Shown: positions 7,061 through 14,998 of the stretch, in pieces | Numbering within the stretch: the first letter of the stretch is position 1 | How the letters are laid out: the number at the start of each line of letters is the position of its first letter | Origin: CAYILR01 sp964364175 | GTDB lineage: Bacteria > Bdellovibrionota > UBA1018 | Length of the DNA stretch: 64,000 bases | NCBI GenBank assembly: GCA_964364175.1 | Contig: CAYILR010000010.1 | Span: 37,831-101,830 of the forward strand | Direction: 5' to 3' | Notes under the pieces: model-generated | The model's database searches: none | What the model was told of the DNA's origin: nothing | The model's input: the letters and a program-made list of their open reading frames with translations, nothing else | Program-made: the position numbers and the translations under genes

Positions 7061-7576
7061 GTGTCAGATACACCGGTTGATCGTATTTATGGAGCGCTTC
7101 AGAAGCTGATTAGCTTGCATCGCGAGCTGATGGAGTGTGTGCGTAGCGAGCGTGAAGCTCTTACTCAGGCGGATCTCAAAAAAACCCATGATCTGACGTG
7201 CCAAAAAGAAGCGTTGATTCATTCCATTCGACAAGTTGAGATGGAGCGGATTCGTGCCATTGATCAGCTGGTGATGCTCTGGAAGACAGAGGCGGCTGGG
7301 TTGACGCTGAATCAAATTATTCTACGAGTTCAAGATATCAACCCAAAACAATCTGAGCAGATGCGAAGCGCCTACCAGGCACTTGTTTTGATTGTGAAGC
7401 GAATTCAAGAGCAGAACGAGTTCAATCGCGGATTGGTTGAAAAATCCCTCGTTCATGTAGCTCAGATGAAACAAAATATTTTAGGCGAAGCTTCCCCAAA
7501 ATCAGAGGTTTACAATCAGTCCGGAAATAAATCGCGATCGAGTGGAAGTCCTCGACTGATTTCCAAAGAGGTGTAA
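7061..7576 (+). CDS. flgN: Flagellar export chaperone FlgN
   Basis: FlgN keeps the hook-junction proteins FlgK and FlgL export-competent in the cytosol. The protein is long and helical ('IYGALQKLISLHRELMECVRSEREALTQADLKKTHDLTCQKEALIHSIRQVEMER'), with the FlgN pattern of leucine-rich helix and 'L..K..L...I'. The C-terminal 40 residues are Ser/Lys-rich and disordered. It starts at GTG 7061 with GGAGGA five bases before it, and its stop overlaps the flgK ATG. The position before its client flgK supports the call. Confidence 0.88.
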   Translation: MSDTPVDRIYGALQKLISLHRELMECVRSEREALTQADLKKTHDLTCQKEALIHSIRQVEMERIRAIDQLVMLWKTEAAGLTLNQIILRVQDINPKQSEQMRSAYQALVLIVKRIQEQNEFNRGLVEKSLVHVAQMKQNILGEASPKSEVYNQSGNKSRSSGSPRLISKEV

Positions 7577-8997
7577 TGGCAATTCCTAATGTGATGCACA
7601 CTGGCAGGTCTGCGATGCAAGCTGCGAAAGCGGCAATGTCGGCGACTGGCCACAATATTTCGAATGCATCGACTGAGGGATTTTCTCGTCAAAAAGTGGA
7701 AGTGAGCAGCCAGCCCTCACCGGCGCCCCCTGGATCGAAAATGCAGATTGGGCAAGGGGTGACGATCAGTCGAGTTGGTCGTATGAATGATGAATACATT
7801 GAAAAGCAGATCAGAAACGCTTCGCGGGATACGGCCTCACACGAAGAAAAAGATCTCATGCTTCGTCAGACAGAAGATATTTTTAACGAGATGGGCGGAG
7901 AGGGGTTGAATCGCCTGATGTCGCGATTTTTCAACGAATTCAGAAAATTAGCGAACGAACCGGACAACCAAGCCGTAAGACAGTCCGTTCGCGAAGCGAC
8001 GATGGCAATGGTGAACGATGTGCATCGAATGCGTGCATCAGTCGAAGATGTTCGGGTTCATATTGATTCTAGAATCAATGGTGCTGTTTCGGATATTAAT
8101 GCAGCAGCCACTGAGATCAGGGATTTGAACCAGAGAGTTCAAGTGATGGCCACCGGCGGAGGAAATCCGAACGACCTGATGGACCAAAGGGACAGGGCCT
8201 TGAGAAAGCTGGCTCAGCTCACAGATATTCAGATGTTCCATGATCCTCGCTCCGGAATGACAGTGAATCTCAAGGGCATTGGTCCGCTTGTTTCTGGCCC
8301 CAATGCAGAGCAACTGGACACGTTTCGATCACCCGCAGACGAATATGGAAAAGTAGAGAATGCGTTGGACATTAAGAGCTCTTCTTCGGCCAAAGGGATT
8401 GTTACACACGTGATCAAAGGTGGCAAACTGGGTGCACTGCTTGATGTCAGGGATAAAACATTGTCAGTCGTGGCGAATCGCTTGGATGAGCTAGCGTATT
8501 CGATCACGAGTACTGTGAATGAAGTCCACCAGCAGGGATTTACTATGAACGGCGCGCAGGGCGCGAATTTTTTCAAACCGATCAATCAAATCCAGAGGGC
8601 AGCTGAATTTTTAGATTTGTCAGACGAGGTCAAGGCCAGTGTGAACAATATCGCAACGGCAGCTGCTCCAGATTCGCCTGGAGACAACCGGATCGCGCTT
8701 GCGATTTCTGGCATTCAAGGCATGCGCGTGATGGGTGATGGCAAATCCACGGTGGATGAATTTTATAATGCGATTGTAGGCGATGTCGGTGTGGTGACTG
8801 CACGAAACCGAAATGCACTGAATCAACAAAAAGATATTCAGACTCAACTTGAAAAAATGAGAGAGCAAATTTCGGGTGTATCTATCGATGAAGAAACGAC
8901 GAATTTATTGCAGTTTCAGCATACTTTTGATGCTTCTGCAAAAGTGATTCAAATTGCGGACGAAATGATGAAGACAGTTTTGGATTTAAAACGTTAG
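7576..8997 (+). CDS. flgK: Flagellar hook-filament junction protein FlgK (HAP1)
   Basis: FlgK is the first junction protein between hook and filament. The N terminus 'GRSAMQAAKAAMSATGHNISNASTEGFSRQKV' and the C terminus 'VSIDEETTNLLQFQHTFDASAKVIQIADEMMKTVLDL' are the conserved paired coiled-coil ends. At 473 residues it is shorter than E. coli FlgK (547), the difference lying in the variable surface domains. The ATG overlaps the flgN stop by 1 nt. Translation is likely coupled to flgN and so indirectly to the CsrA site upstream. Confidence 0.95.
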   Translation: MAIPNVMHTGRSAMQAAKAAMSATGHNISNASTEGFSRQKVEVSSQPSPAPPGSKMQIGQGVTISRVGRMNDEYIEKQIRNASRDTASHEEKDLMLRQTEDIFNEMGGEGLNRLMSRFFNEFRKLANEPDNQAVRQSVREATMAMVNDVHRMRASVEDVRVHIDSRINGAVSDINAAATEIRDLNQRVQVMATGGGNPNDLMDQRDRALRKLAQLTDIQMFHDPRSGMTVNLKGIGPLVSGPNAEQLDTFRSPADEYGKVENALDIKSSSSAKGIVTHVIKGGKLGALLDVRDKTLSVVANRLDELAYSITSTVNEVHQQGFTMNGAQGANFFKPINQIQRAAEFLDLSDEVKASVNNIATAAAPDSPGDNRIALAISGIQGMRVMGDGKSTVDEFYNAIVGDVGVVTARNRNALNQQKDIQTQLEKMREQISGVSIDEETTNLLQFQHTFDASAKVIQIADEMMKTVLDLKR

Positions 8998-9011
8998 GAC
9001 TGAAATAAAAG

Positions 9012-10022
9012 ATGAGAGTTACTGAAAACATGAATTACGACACCGTCCGAACGGGTGTACATCGCAGCCGTGAGCGGTTGAGTAATAATCAAATTCAAAG
9101 TTCGACTTTGAAAAAAGTCAATGCGCCATCGGATGATCCGGTAGCGTCTGCGAAAATCCTGGAGATACGGACGGATAAAGTGAACACAGAGCAATTTCAA
9201 AACAACGCAAAAATGGCCGAGAGTTTTTTAACGAATACAGATCATGTTTTTGAAGAACTGTCTGAAATTCTCATGAGAGCGAAAGACATCGCCATCAATC
9301 AATCCAGTGCCGCCAGCGCAAACGATTCAACGCGGATTGGTGTCGCTGAAGAAGTGACGCAGCTTTATAAACAAGCCATTGGGGCCGCCAATCGTCGAGT
9401 GGGAGATCGGTTCCTCATGGGTGGATATAAAACTCAGACCCCTCCCGTGACTCCTACCGGTGAGTACAAAGGTGACCAGGGCCAAATGATGGTAGAGATT
9501 GCCAAGGATGTGTATATCGCAGTGAACGTCCCAGGCATTGAAGCGTTTAACACCCACCCGCAGTATTCCAGTGATATTCGACGGCAAAATGAAATGCAGC
9601 AAGAGCAGGAGCCCACCCTCAATCGTAGCCCTACAGCTACCGCTGAGGGGGACTCGGATACAACAGGTGGAATTGAGAACGCAGAGAACGTAAATCTCTT
9701 CGAAGAATTGCAAAATCTACGCATTGCGCTTTTGACAGGAGATCTCGAAAGTGTTCGTTCAACTCTCGATCGATTAGATAATATTCAAGGTAAAGTGATT
9801 GCCTCGCGATCAAAGATCGGATCTCGTCTTCAGGGCGTTCGTAGCACGATGACGGGTTTGGAGAGAACAGCACTTACAAATGCACAATTAAATTCAACAC
9901 TTGAGGATGCTGATATGGCTCAAGTGATGAGTGATCTGGCGAAAGAGGAGACAGTCTTGAGGAGTGCATTACAAAGTTCGCAAAAATTGATTCAACCCAC
10001 ATTGATGGATTTTCTGAAATGA
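9012..10022 (+). CDS. flgL: Flagellar hook-filament junction protein FlgL (HAP3)
   Basis: FlgL is the second junction protein, related to flagellin. The N terminus ('MRVTENMNYDTVRTGVHRSRERLSNNQIQ', 'KVNAPSDDPVASAKILEIR') and C terminus ('SRLQGVRSTMTGLERTALTNAQLNSTLEDADMAQVMSDLAKEETVLRSALQSSQKLI') match flagellin-type helices. At 336 residues it is normal. It lies 14 nt after flgK and 86 nt before csrA. A Gln/Glu/Pro-rich insert near residues 195-220 probably sits in the outer domain. Confidence 0.94.
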   Translation: MRVTENMNYDTVRTGVHRSRERLSNNQIQSSTLKKVNAPSDDPVASAKILEIRTDKVNTEQFQNNAKMAESFLTNTDHVFEELSEILMRAKDIAINQSSAASANDSTRIGVAEEVTQLYKQAIGAANRRVGDRFLMGGYKTQTPPVTPTGEYKGDQGQMMVEIAKDVYIAVNVPGIEAFNTHPQYSSDIRRQNEMQQEQEPTLNRSPTATAEGDSDTTGGIENAENVNLFEELQNLRIALLTGDLESVRSTLDRLDNIQGKVIASRSKIGSRLQGVRSTMTGLERTALTNAQLNSTLEDADMAQVMSDLAKEETVLRSALQSSQKLIQPTLMDFLK

Positions 10023-10095
10023 AACGTACTAAAATAAAAACACAGAGATATGTTGCAACTTATGACGGATTCAAATAAAGGTTTCTACCGGTAAG

Positions 10096-10107
10096 AGATG
10101 GAGATCT
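10096..10107 (+). promoter_or_regulatory. csrA leader hairpin with the ribosome site in its loop
   Basis: AGAT (10096-10099) and ATCT (10104-10107) pair around the tetraloop GGAG, which is also the csrA Shine-Dalgarno, five bases before the ATG. A GGA in a small loop over the ribosome site is the form expected for CsrA autorepression. A second GGA occurs near 10066. Protein binding is inferred, not shown. Confidence 0.5.
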
Positions 10108-10108
10108 T

Positions 10109-10333
10109 ATGCTGGTATTAACCCGGAAGTTAGGTGAAAGTATTGCTATCGACGATCATATCAAGATCGTCGTGGTGCAGATCAAGGGGAAGCAGGTTCG
10201 TTTGGGGATTCAAGCCCCCAAAGAGACCAAGATTCACCGTGAGGAAGTGTATACGGCCATCCAGGAGCAAAACCAGGAAGCCGTAAAAGCACCTGCAAGC
10301 ATGGCTCAGGTATCCAAAATTCTCAAAGGATAG
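10109..10333 (+). CDS. csrA: Carbon storage regulator CsrA
   Basis: A 74-residue RNA-binding regulator that represses translation by covering GGA motifs near ribosome sites. The core 'MLVLTRKLGESIAIDDHIKIVVVQIKGKQVRLGIQAPKETKIHREEVY' is a full CsrA domain, with the conserved Leu4, Arg6 and the 'GIQAP' to 'VHREE'-like region forming the RNA surface. The C-terminal tail (about 20 residues) is variable. It precedes fliW, its protein antagonist, as in many bacteria with the FliW-CsrA-flagellin switch. Confidence 0.97.
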   Translation: MLVLTRKLGESIAIDDHIKIVVVQIKGKQVRLGIQAPKETKIHREEVYTAIQEQNQEAVKAPASMAQVSKILKG

Positions 10334-10389
10334 TAGTATTGAGAACAATTGGAGTCTGAGCTGACTGTGAAGTGACGGAGGGGAATACC

Positions 10390-10944
10390 ATGGTTGTACA
10401 GACAGGACGTTTTGGGTCGATGACCCTGAGTGATCAAGAAGTGATTTCTATTCCCCAGGGTGTCATGGGGTTTCCTGAGTTAAAAAAATTCTGTTTGGTT
10501 GATCCAGCGGATGACACTTTGATTCTTTGGTTACAGTCGTTGGATAACCCACAAGTGGCGTTTCCGGTTTTGGAACCCAAGATATTTAAACCGGACTATG
10601 CAGTGAGACTCTCTGCTGCAGAACTCAGAGAGCTTAAATTAAATAATATTAATCAATCGGCAGTGTTTTGTATTCTGACGATCCCGGCAGATGACCCTGC
10701 GCTCATGACGGCTAATCTCAAAGCTCCCATTGTGATTAATTTGAAGGATCAATTGGCTCGTCAAGTCGTGCTGCAAGAAAATGAGTATGGAATTCGGCAT
10801 TCGATGTTCAAGGAACTTCGTGCTCACTTATTGACGATTCAGACACAAAAGAAGATCGCCGTTCGGGATGTAGCGGGCGTGCAAAATGCAGTTTCAATTC
10901 GAGATATTCCGCCTTCGCTTACGGTGAAGAATCTCAGCTTATAA
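10390..10944 (+). CDS. fliW: Flagellar assembly factor FliW, CsrA antagonist
   Basis: FliW binds CsrA and flagellin and so couples flagellin synthesis to its export. Family motifs: 'RFGSMTLSDQEVISIPQGVMGFPELKKFCLVD', 'LWLQSLDNPQVAFPVLEP', 'CILTIPADDPALMTANLKAPIVINLKDQLARQVVLQENEYGIRH'. I chose ATG 10390 (184 residues), which has GGAGGGG before it, over the GTG at 10372. It is longer than the usual 130-150 residues because of a C-terminal extension of about 40 residues with no recognised domain. No flagellin gene is in the window. Confidence 0.93.
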   Translation: MVVQTGRFGSMTLSDQEVISIPQGVMGFPELKKFCLVDPADDTLILWLQSLDNPQVAFPVLEPKIFKPDYAVRLSAAELRELKLNNINQSAVFCILTIPADDPALMTANLKAPIVINLKDQLARQVVLQENEYGIRHSMFKELRAHLLTIQTQKKIAVRDVAGVQNAVSIRDIPPSLTVKNLSL

Positions 10945-10965
10945 ATTTAGAGGTCTAGACTTCTT

Positions 10966-12096
10966 GTGCACAGTTTGCTGATTTCACTGCTGTTGGGTTT
11001 TACCCCAGCTGGGTATGCAGCGGATCCGATTCCGTATACGCCCTATGAAGAAATCGTTGAAGCTGCCTTTCCTTCCACCACGATGTCGAAAAAATACATT
11101 CGCCTGACTGATGAACAGCTTTTGAGTTTTCAGCTTTGGCGTGAGGGTGTTTTGCAGCTGATTGAATCGACTGGAACTCCATGGTTGGCTCCGATGGTTG
11201 CACCAGGAGAGCCTACTCGCGAACAGCTGAAATCCATTTTGTCCGTGATTCGCAAAACCCCGGTTTGGATTTGTCCTGGAGATTGCAATCATTGTGGAGC
11301 CCGGACGAACGGCTGCACTCTTTCGAAGGAATTTGGTGGAAGCGTGGCTTCGGTGGCACTTTTAAGTGGTTGCTTGATTCCTGGAGGGCCATGTTCTGAA
11401 CGTGAGACGAACTGGTACCGTCGTGTTGCAAAATATTCGGAGGTTTTGGATACTCTGCAGAGACTTTTTGCAGAAATTGCTTTTGTGAAACTTTTTGGGC
11501 CCACACATTGGTTGACCATGAAACCGGCTGTGGTGAAGGCAGAAACAGTCTTATCCGAATATTTAAAGTCAGGTTCGGCAATGCTGCAGAGGTGCCCAAA
11601 GTTTATCGAAGCAGATTTAAATTTATTGAAGCGATCAGGAGGGTTGCGAGATTTGCCTGAGGCATGGAAAGAATGTGGGCGCAGAATGTTGATGCCATGG
11701 CAAAACACGAAGTTGCCGATCCCGTGCCAGAAGCTGGAGATTCCGATAAAACTTCTGACAAAAAATCTGAGCATTGGCAGATGCGATGCCTGGTGTGCTT
11801 TTTTGATGTGCGAGACTCAACATAAAGAAGTCGCGGTTCACTTGTTTGGAGAATACCCTGTGTTATTTTTGGGTGAAAAAGCTTGTGATGGTAATCAACC
11901 GATCTCAATCGAAGAATGGATGCAAGAACTTCTGAAGTTGAGAAAAAAACCGGTAGCAGTTCATGAAAAAACAACCATTCAACAGTGCACGAAAGATCTT
12001 TACAGGAATGTGCCTAGTCCCGAAGCACAGTCGAGTGGGATTCCGTACGAGTTTCCAAAGAACCCGGAGATCCCTTCTGCAGAGTCATTGGATTAA
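10966..12096 (+). CDS. Secreted Cys-rich protein of unknown function
   Basis: I do not recognise the family. The protein begins at GTG with a clear signal peptide (hydrophobic stretch ending near GYAA, then DPIPYTPYEE). It has a Cys-rich segment around residues 100-145 ('WICPGDCNHCGARTNGC', later 'SGCLIPGGPC') and further cysteines at 'RCPKF', 'KECGRR', 'GRCDAWCAFLMC', suggesting a disulfide-stabilised periplasmic or extracellular protein. The segment CxxxCxxC could bind metal instead. AGAGG precedes the start. The 3' end overlaps the convergent TPR gene by 83 bp. Confidence 0.75.
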   Translation: MHSLLISLLLGFTPAGYAADPIPYTPYEEIVEAAFPSTTMSKKYIRLTDEQLLSFQLWREGVLQLIESTGTPWLAPMVAPGEPTREQLKSILSVIRKTPVWICPGDCNHCGARTNGCTLSKEFGGSVASVALLSGCLIPGGPCSERETNWYRRVAKYSEVLDTLQRLFAEIAFVKLFGPTHWLTMKPAVVKAETVLSEYLKSGSAMLQRCPKFIEADLNLLKRSGGLRDLPEAWKECGRRMLMPWQNTKLPIPCQKLEIPIKLLTKNLSIGRCDAWCAFLMCETQHKEVAVHLFGEYPVLFLGEKACDGNQPISIEEWMQELLKLRKKPVAVHEKTTIQQCTKDLYRNVPSPEAQSSGIPYEFPKNPEIPSAESLD

Positions 12097-12802
12097 TTCC
12101 AGCGCCTGTACGGCTTTTTTTGGCCATTTCTAAATAAGAAAGAGCTTCACGATGGTCACGCTGGATTTGAAGAACGCCTTCCCACTCCAACTCGGCATCT
12201 AGAACGTTCCCCTGGCTGTATTGCAAGAGGCCTAATTGGATTCGAGCGGGCAGGAATGCTGGATTTTCGCTTTTGAGCTGTTGAAGTTCTTGGAGTGAAC
12301 GTGTGAGGTAGCCTTTTTTTGCGTAGGCTTTAGCTCTGCGAATTCGGATTTCGAGAGCAGTGGGGTCCAGGAGAGCCGCCTTACCGTATTCTTCGATAGC
12401 CTCATCGTAGCGGCGATATCGAAAATAAAGATCGGCAAGTTCCATGTGCTTGACGGCGAATTTGCGATCGACTTCCAGGTAGTGTGTGTTGCGAACCGAC
12501 ACCGAATGATTGGCCTGTTCAAAAACCAGCTTGGCTGAGTCATATTTGCCGATATCATTCAGTAAAACCGAGAGGCAAATGGCCGCATCTGTGTGTTTTG
12601 GATCAAGAGAGAGGCTTTTTTTGAGCCACTGAATACTGCTGCCCAAATTCGACCTAAAATATTCCAACACTCCCATCAAGTAGTGGGCGTCTGGACTGGA
12701 GGGTTCTTGTCCGAGGCGCTTTTGAATCAGCGCCTCAGCTTGCTCAAGCTGCCCTCTGCGGATCAGATCCTGAATTTTTTGTTCCATGGAGGCTGCGGTC
12801 AT
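12014..12802 (-). CDS. TPR-repeat protein
   Basis: A 262-residue soluble protein of tandem tetratricopeptide repeats: 'AEALIQKRLGQEPSSPDAHYLMGVLEYF', 'SSIQWLKKSLSLDPKHTDAAICLSVLLN', 'ADLYFRYRRYDEAIEEYGKAALLDPTALEIRIRRAKAYAKKGYL', and at least two more. No signal peptide is visible. It starts in a 4-nt overlap with bamD and is therefore likely cotranscribed with it, which suggests, without proof, a protein-interaction role linked to the envelope. The 3' end overlaps the convergent secreted gene by 83 bp. Confidence 0.88.
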   Translation of the reverse strand: MTAASMEQKIQDLIRRGQLEQAEALIQKRLGQEPSSPDAHYLMGVLEYFRSNLGSSIQWLKKSLSLDPKHTDAAICLSVLLNDIGKYDSAKLVFEQANHSVSVRNTHYLEVDRKFAVKHMELADLYFRYRRYDEAIEEYGKAALLDPTALEIRIRRAKAYAKKGYLTRSLQELQQLKSENPAFLPARIQLGLLQYSQGNVLDAELEWEGVLQIQRDHREALSYLEMAKKSRTGAGINPMTLQKGSPGSLETRTESHSTVLRD

Positions 12803-13446
12803 TTTTTGCCTTCGATCTTCGCCAGGTGGTCCTTGGCCTTGTGTGCAGACTTCGTTTCTGGATAAGTTGTCAGGATTTTACTGTATCTATTTCGGGCCTG
12901 AGGGTAGTCGTCTTCGCGCTTATAAAAATCACCGATATAGAGCTCTTTTTCCGCTAAAACTTCCCTGAGTTTCTGAATGCTTTTTTGTGCATCCGCAGTT
13001 TTATTTGATTTTTCAAATCGCCTGACAAACTCGTTATAGGTGCTGAGGGCCTTGGATGCTGAAGTGAGGTCACGGGCAATATTGCTGGGGGCATCGCTTT
13101 CATAAGACAAGCCCGCACGGAACATCGCATATTCGACTTTTTCGTGTTTCGGGTGGAGATCCACAAAGCCCTCGTAGGAGGTTGCAGCCTCCAAAAAATT
13201 TTCCTGCAAATAATAAACATCTGCAATTCTTAGTTGAGCCTCGATCGAGTATTTAGAGTAGGGAAATTTGTTTTTGACAATCCGGAGTTTGTCGATAGCT
13301 ACTTGGTAGTGCTCACTCTCGATTTCTTCTTGCGCATCCTGGAACATGGCTGCAGGGTCATTTTCATTGACTTTTTTACCTGAGCAACCCAAAGCAAGAG
13401 CCAGTAGTGAGGCTGAGCTGAATAATAAGACAAAATACTGCTTCAT
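12799..13446 (-). CDS. bamD: Outer membrane assembly lipoprotein BamD
   Basis: BamD is the essential lipoprotein partner of BamA in inserting outer-membrane barrels. Evidence: signal peptide with lipobox 'LALGCSG' near residue 21, followed by five TPR-like repeats ('FQDAQEEIESEHYQVAIDKLRIVKNKFPYSKYSIEAQLRIADVYYLQENFLEAATSYEGFVDLHPKHEKVEYAMFRAGLSY' pattern), the YfiO/BamD arrangement. At 215 residues it is normal. It lies 31 bp from a divergent gene on the plus strand, so a promoter is expected in 13447-13477. Confidence 0.9.
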   Translation of the reverse strand: MKQYFVLLFSSASLLALALGCSGKKVNENDPAAMFQDAQEEIESEHYQVAIDKLRIVKNKFPYSKYSIEAQLRIADVYYLQENFLEAATSYEGFVDLHPKHEKVEYAMFRAGLSYESDAPSNIARDLTSASKALSTYNEFVRRFEKSNKTADAQKSIQKLREVLAEKELYIGDFYKREDDYPQARNRYSKILTTYPETKSAHKAKDHLAKIEGKK

Positions 13447-13477
13447 GACTCAATGTTTAAAACAGTATAAATAAAAT

Positions 13478-14959
13478 ATGAAACGAATTCTTGAGCACGC
13501 AAAAAAGGCAATTCAGATCAACACGGTCAGCCACCAGGGCAACGAGGCTTTTTCGGGGTATTTGCATGACCTGATGAAGGAACGTGGCTTAAAAGTGATG
13601 ACTCAGCACGTGACTCACTCGTTAGAGGGTATTTCGAAGCGGCAATTTAACACCATTGGTATTTTGGGAGATCCGCTCGTCGATCGAAAAACCCGCAAAG
13701 GACTGCTGTTTTCTGTTCCTACGGACACGCAACAGCCAGGAATTCAAAGTCAATGGACCGAGACGGGTGGGAATCCGTGGAATATGACCGTCAAGGAGGG
13801 CAAGGTTTTTGGTTTGGGAGCAGTTCATTCAAAGTTGGATTTATTGTGCAAACTCGAGGCAATCGAGCGGTTCAGAGAGAGGAAACTCAGGCAACCAGTG
13901 TACTTGGCTGCAACTTGCGGTCAGGAGTTGGGAGTTTTAGGTGCAAACTATTTAATCAAATCCATGGCATTGAACCCAAAATATGTTTTGGCGAGTCAGC
14001 CCACTGCTTTAAAACTGGTTTATCGGCACAAAGGCCAGTGGTTATCAAAAATTAGAATTGGCTATCAGGCGACAGAGAAAGACGTTCGTGGTTTTAACCG
14101 AAAAGTCGAGTTGAGAGCCGTAGGAAAAATCTCATCGGGCGCTTATCCAGACAGTGGAGTGAATGCGGTTTTGCGTGCCGTAGATTTTTTGCAGGCGTTG
14201 ATCGATGCGGGATTCGAATTTAGAATAGCAAATTTCAATGGCGGACAATCCACTGATACGGTGCCTGATGAAGCGAAAACCGATATATATCTCACGTCTC
14301 ACCAATACGAAGATTTTAAGAGATTTTTTAGGGAATACGTCAGCTCGAATCATTTGGAAAAGGGGCTATTTTCAGACCTCTCGGGTGCCAGCAATCTGGG
14401 AGTGAAGTTCCTTCCAGAAGAGGCGCTTCAGTGTGTTTTCAAATTATTGGCACATTGCAAGGAATTGGAGGAGGAACTGGTTTCGCTTCAGGATTCAGCC
14501 TATCAACCCGCATTTACAACGATGAACATCAGCCAAATTATCATGCAGTCGGGGATGGTAGAGATTTATTTGGATGTTCGCGTTTTGCCATCTGCTGAAC
14601 AAGAATTTTTGGAAAAAGATTTAGCATCAAAAATTCAATCAGTTTCACAGAATTATCCCATGTTGAAAATTTCACTGGTGAGAGAAAGATACCTGCCCTG
14701 TCTTTACGCAAATGAAGATCAGGAGCTGCTATCTTTATGCCAAGACGCGTTGGCTTTGGCACATCTTGAAAAAAAACCACAAGTTAGCTCAGCACTCAGC
14801 GAAGCGTCGCGCTACAGTCAAGCAGGATTTGACACGGTTGTGTTTGGGCCAGGGACTATGGAAGGAAATAGTCATTGTCCAAATGAAAGTGTAGCGATCA
14901 CTGATCTTGAAAAAGCCTGTTTTTTTTATGAGAAATTGATTGAGAGAGTCTGTTTATAG
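13478..14959 (+). CDS. M20-family peptidase-like protein with most metal ligands replaced
   Basis: The overall fold matches M20 metallopeptidases (ArgE/DapE/CPG2 group): N-terminal catalytic half, a lid domain in the middle ('SSGAYPDSGVNAVLRAVDFLQAL') and a C-terminal half. The site motifs are altered: GHxDxVP reads 'VPTDTQQP' (His lost), the bridging Asp motif reads 'GAVHSKLD' (Asp to His), the catalytic EE reads 'GQELG' (Glu to Gln), and EPT reads 'SQPT'. Only the last His ('GNSHCPNESV') is kept. It is 493 residues. It may be inactive, or bind metal in another way. Divergent from bamD. Confidence 0.8.
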   Translation: MKRILEHAKKAIQINTVSHQGNEAFSGYLHDLMKERGLKVMTQHVTHSLEGISKRQFNTIGILGDPLVDRKTRKGLLFSVPTDTQQPGIQSQWTETGGNPWNMTVKEGKVFGLGAVHSKLDLLCKLEAIERFRERKLRQPVYLAATCGQELGVLGANYLIKSMALNPKYVLASQPTALKLVYRHKGQWLSKIRIGYQATEKDVRGFNRKVELRAVGKISSGAYPDSGVNAVLRAVDFLQALIDAGFEFRIANFNGGQSTDTVPDEAKTDIYLTSHQYEDFKRFFREYVSSNHLEKGLFSDLSGASNLGVKFLPEEALQCVFKLLAHCKELEEELVSLQDSAYQPAFTTMNISQIIMQSGMVEIYLDVRVLPSAEQEFLEKDLASKIQSVSQNYPMLKISLVRERYLPCLYANEDQELLSLCQDALALAHLEKKPQVSSALSEASRYSQAGFDTVVFGPGTMEGNSHCPNESVAITDLEKACFFYEKLIERVCL

Positions 14960-14998
14960 TTCTATTATTTAAATATCAGCTGTGGCTGAGGAGGAAAT

